The notes under the pieces are model-generated. The model was not told where the DNA came from. It made no database searches and saw nothing but the letters and a program-made list of their open reading frames with translations. Shown piece after piece: positions 61,595 to 64,000 of a stretch of DNA of 64,000 nucleotides. The stretch is from positions 1 to 64,000 of the forward strand of contig NZ_CAJHOE010000001.1 of assembly GCF_905120475.1 (NCBI RefSeq). The letters are read 5' to 3'. Each line of letters opens with the position of its first letter. The first letter of the stretch is position 1. Origin of the DNA: Campylobacter suis. Its GTDB lineage: Bacteria > Campylobacterota > Campylobacteria > Campylobacterales > Campylobacteraceae. The position numbers and the translations under genes were made by a program.

Positions 61595-62747
61595 AATGCC
61601 AAGTAAAAATAGCACCCAAACAGAGCTTAAAATTTTTACAGAAACCGGGTTAAAAGCTGAAAATCCAGCCTTTTTAAAAGAGCAAATTTTAACTTATCTT
61701 GGCAACAAGCGAGCCTTACTTGGGCTAATCGCACAAGGTGTAAAATTTGCTAAAAGCGAGCTTGGACGAGAAAAGCTTAGTTGTGCAGATCTTTTTAGTG
61801 GCTCTGGTATCGTGGCTAGGTACTTAAAACAACACGCAAGCTTTATCCTGGCAAATGATCTTGAGCTGTACTCTCGTATAGTTAATGAGTGCTATCTTTG
61901 CAATGTTGATGATGAGTTTAAAACGCATTTAAAAGCTTCAAATAAGGCATTTGTAAAGCGAGTAAATGCAAGCTTGAAGCCAAATTTTATAACCGAGCTT
62001 TATGCCCCAAAGGATGAAAGTGCGATAAAGCCAAATGAGCGAGTTTTTTATACCCGAAAAAATGCGATATTTATCGACACTGCAAGGGCTTTGATAGATG
62101 AGTTACCGCTTGATATGCGTAAATTTTTTATCGCCCCACTGCTTTATGAGGCAAGCTTGCATGCTAATACAAGTGGTGTATTTAAGGGCTTTTATAAAAA
62201 CAAACAAGGTATCGGACAGTTTGGAGGCGAGGCTAAAAATGCTTTAAAGCGTATCACTGGGGACATAACGCTAAAAACACCAGTTTTTTCAAATTTTAGC
62301 GTACCTTACGAGATATATCAAACCGATGCAAATGCCCTTGCTAACGAGCTTGATACGCTTGATCTTGTCTATCTTGATCCACCATATAATCAACATCCAT
62401 ACAGCTCAAATTACTTTATGTTAAATTTGATAGCAAAAAACGAGCGACCAGCTGAAATTTCGCGAATTTCTGGTATCGCAAAAGATTGGAATCGCTCTGT
62501 TTATAACCAAAAAGCAAATGCCGCTGATGCCTTTTTTAGCCTGATAGAGTGCCTAAAGGCTCGTATCGTGCTTATCTCTTTTAACAGCGAAGGATTTATC
62601 TCAAAAGAGCAGTTTGAACACAACTTGGCTAAGCTCGGAAGTGTAAAAACCATTGAGCAAAGATACAACACATTTAGGGCAAGTAGAAATTTAAGCTCAA
62701 GAAATATCCATGTAAGTGAGTTTTTATATATTTTAAAAAAAAGATAA
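61587..62747 (+). CDS. Orphan D12-class DNA adenine-N6 methyltransferase
   Basis: This 386-residue protein has Y-L-G-N-K-R-A-L-L near 37-45 (D12 class motif X), the SAM-binding [12 protein letters not shown] near 67-78 and the catalytic D-P-P-Y-N-Q-H-P-Y near 258-266. These define an adenine-N6 methyltransferase of the Dam/MboI type. No restriction endonuclease is adjacent, so it is an orphan in this window. The recognition site cannot be read from the protein. ATG codons at 61587 and 61596 are both possible starts; it ends two bases from the convergent cysQ. Confidence 0.83.
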   Translation: MGEMPSKNSTQTELKIFTETGLKAENPAFLKEQILTYLGNKRALLGLIAQGVKFAKSELGREKLSCADLFSGSGIVARYLKQHASFILANDLELYSRIVNECYLCNVDDEFKTHLKASNKAFVKRVNASLKPNFITELYAPKDESAIKPNERVFYTRKNAIFIDTARALIDELPLDMRKFFIAPLLYEASLHANTSGVFKGFYKNKQGIGQFGGEAKNALKRITGDITLKTPVFSNFSVPYEIYQTDANALANELDTLDLVYLDPPYNQHPYSSNYFMLNLIAKNERPAEISRISGIAKDWNRSVYNQKANAADAFFSLIECLKARIVLISFNSEGFISKEQFEHNLAKLGSVKTIEQRYNTFRASRNLSSRNIHVSEFLYILKKR

Positions 62748-62749
62748 GG

Positions 62750-63556
62750 TTATAAAAGCTCTCTTGCTAGGGCTAAAATTTCATCTTTTTGTGCTAAGTT
62801 TTCTTTGCTAATAGCTATAAATTTCGGGCTTTCAAGACTTTTTGCACTATAGTTTATCGGCGCAAAATTTTCTATATCGCACATTATCCCGCCGCTAAAT
62901 TTTACTATCGCTTCGCCAGCTGCTATATCCCAAAGTGAGCTGTTGCTAAAGCGTGCATATACGCCGCCATTTTGTGCTACTTTTGCAAATTTTATAGCAG
63001 AGCCTATCTGTGTAAAGTTTAGATTAAATTCGCTAGCTATCTTGCGCTCGCGGATAGCTTTTGAGCGTCTTCCTGTGTATAAAATTTGTCTATTTTTGTT
63101 TGTGTACTCAAGTTTGCGTTGATGTAAAATTTTGCCATTTTCATCTAAAATTTGAGCAAAAACCCCATCTTTGCTTGCAAAAAAAAGCTCATTGCTCATC
63201 GGTATCATTATCACACCAAGCGCTACACTGCCTTGCTCTATAAGTGCGATACATACGCAAAACTCATCATTTTTATCTATAAACTCTCGAGTTCCATCAA
63301 GTGGATCGACTAGCCAAAAAGCCTTTGCGCTCGTGCGCTCTTTCTCGTCTAAAATTTCTTCTTCAGAGCAAATGGCAATATCTGAGCGTTTTAAAATTTG
63401 CATTATCGCTTCATTTGCTGCTATATCAGCACTTGTTAGCGGAGAGTTATCGCTTTTAAAGCTTACTTCAAAACTACTTTTATAATGGTGTTTTATAGCA
63501 CTGCTGGCGGCTATAGCGGCACTTTTTGCAAGATCTAAAAGCTCAGAGTTTGTCAT
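62750..63556 (-). CDS. cysQ: 3'(2'),5'-bisphosphate nucleotidase CysQ
   Basis: This 268-residue inositol-monophosphatase-superfamily enzyme has E-E near 58-59, W-L-V-D-P-L-D-G-T-R-E-F near 75-86 (metal-binding DPLDGT) and W-D-I-A-A-G-E-A-I near 210-218. It removes 3'-phosphoadenosine phosphate made during sulfate assimilation and sulfotransfer. Its ATG overlaps the stop of the upstream antiporter gene by four bases (ATGA), so the two are translationally coupled. Confidence 0.88.
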   Translation of the reverse strand: MTNSELLDLAKSAAIAASSAIKHHYKSSFEVSFKSDNSPLTSADIAANEAIMQILKRSDIAICSEEEILDEKERTSAKAFWLVDPLDGTREFIDKNDEFCVCIALIEQGSVALGVIMIPMSNELFFASKDGVFAQILDENGKILHQRKLEYTNKNRQILYTGRRSKAIRERKIASEFNLNFTQIGSAIKFAKVAQNGGVYARFSNSSLWDIAAGEAIVKFSGGIMCDIENFAPINYSAKSLESPKFIAISKENLAQKDEILALARELL

Positions 63557-64000
63557 GCTTTTTTGGATTTAAAATTTACGAGAATTTTTATCGTAACCAT
63601 ACAAAATAGCACTTGCAATAAGCTTGCTAAAACAAACGATGAGTAAAACTCATCACTTAGACTACCAGACTTGTGAGCTATGGTTGCAACGGCGATTAAA
63701 AGCGTAAGTGGCATAGAGTGGCTAAGTGCGTAGATAACGATTTGTTTTATCTTTAAGATATTTATAAAAACTATACTTGCAACAAGTCTGCATACTATCA
63801 TCGTCACTGTTATAAATATCGCCTCTTTCACAACTTCACCAACAAAAAGCGTCTCAACTTTTAGCGTTGAGCCGATGTGAGCAAAAAATATAGGAACTAA
63901 AAAGCCAAAGCCAAAGCTACCAAGCTTGTGTGGTAGGTCTTGTTTGTGGTCAAAAAATGTAGCGATTATCATACCCGCGATAAAAGCACCAAATGCAACT
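63553..64000 (-). CDS. CPA2-type cation/proton antiporter, C-terminal part (cut by window end)
   Basis: The frame runs off the window at 64000 and ends at 63553, leaving about 148 residues. V-A-F-G-A-F-I-A-G-M at the cut edge matches the conserved helix in Kef/Nha-type antiporters. L-V-P-I-F-F-A-H-I-G-S and four to five more TM helices follow, and it ends with a basic tail. No TrkA-N domain is attached, so it is the membrane-only form. It exchanges Na+ or K+ for protons. Its end overlaps cysQ. Confidence 0.8.
   Translation of the reverse strand, partial: VAFGAFIAGMIIATFFDHKQDLPHKLGSFGFGFLVPIFFAHIGSTLKVETLFVGEVVKEAIFITVTMIVCRLVASIVFINILKIKQIVIYALSHSMPLTLLIAVATIAHKSGSLSDEFYSSFVLASLLQVLFCMVTIKILVNFKSKKA

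Noticed and set aside
62747-62750. A terminator between the convergent methyltransferase and cysQ genes
   Set aside because: Only two bases separate the stops and no stable hairpin is seen on either side.
1-64000. Poly-G/poly-C tracts causing phase variation
   Set aside because: I looked for runs of eight or more G or C, common in Campylobacter surface genes, and found none; the pigment cluster therefore shows no such switch.
1-64000. CRISPR arrays, tRNA or rRNA genes, insertion sequences
   Set aside because: No regularly spaced repeats, tRNA-like cloverleaf with CCA end, rRNA-like stretch or transposase frame was visible; intergenic gaps are too short for most of these.

Overview
The window is chromosomal DNA from a Campylobacter-type epsilonproteobacterium. 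It is AT-rich and very tightly packed, genes often start inside the stop codon of the previous one, and many starts are GTG or TTG. Several blocks follow the gene order I remember from C. jejuni: ccoG-cmeR-cmeABC next to rpsU; lpxB-greA-cheV-cheA-cheW-serB-tal; and rplY-pth-lysA-pheA-hisC-fliFGH-dxs-perR-ubiE-xseA-serC. The species cannot be named from sequence alone, but it is not C. jejuni, because it carries a pigment cluster I do not know from that species.

Layout. 1-158 is the C-terminal end of a chemoreceptor, closed by a strong terminator. 291-2289 holds a beta-helix protein and a MalY-type aminotransferase. 2303-16732 is the main accessory feature: about nineteen same-strand, mostly overlapping genes that form an aryl polyene (APE) type II polyketide/fatty-acid-like cluster. 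It contains a phosphopantetheinyl transferase, a halogenase-like flavoprotein, two ketosynthases and a chain-length-factor-like protein, a ketoreductase, two dehydratase domains (one fused to an acyl-ligase), two acyl carrier proteins, a thioesterase, a glycosyltransferase, two acyltransferases, two lipoproteins, a LolA-like protein and an MMPL exporter. Together they should build a polyene on an ACP, attach it to a lipid or glycolipid, and move it to the outer membrane. A shared hairpin separates this cluster from the convergent cmeABC multidrug efflux operon and its TetR repressor (16756-23125). A CmeR-like operator lies in front of cmeA.

23125-33082 holds ccoG, rpsU, a DUF3972-like protein, a UPF0323 lipoprotein, a glutathionylspermidine-synthase-like protein, a 2-hydroxyacid dehydrogenase, YajQ, a DUF2750-like gene with a damaged start, a HemN-like radical SAM protein, two small envelope proteins, tcdA and surE. 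33203-37688 has bioD-bioA, a POT peptide transporter and an epimerase. 37762-46279 carries lpxB, greA, an LpxH-like hydrolase, the chemotaxis set cheV-cheA-cheW, serB, tal and rplY.

46292-62747 holds pth, an LptF/G permease, lysA, pheA, hisC, the flagellar MS-ring/switch genes fliFGH, dxs, perR, a degenerate CYTH-CHAD-like protein, ubiE, xseA, serC and an orphan DNA adenine methyltransferase. The window ends with cysQ and a truncated CPA2-type cation/proton antiporter on the minus strand. I saw no tRNA, rRNA, CRISPR array, insertion sequence or long homopolymeric G/C tract. No gene-free stretch exceeds about 170 bases.
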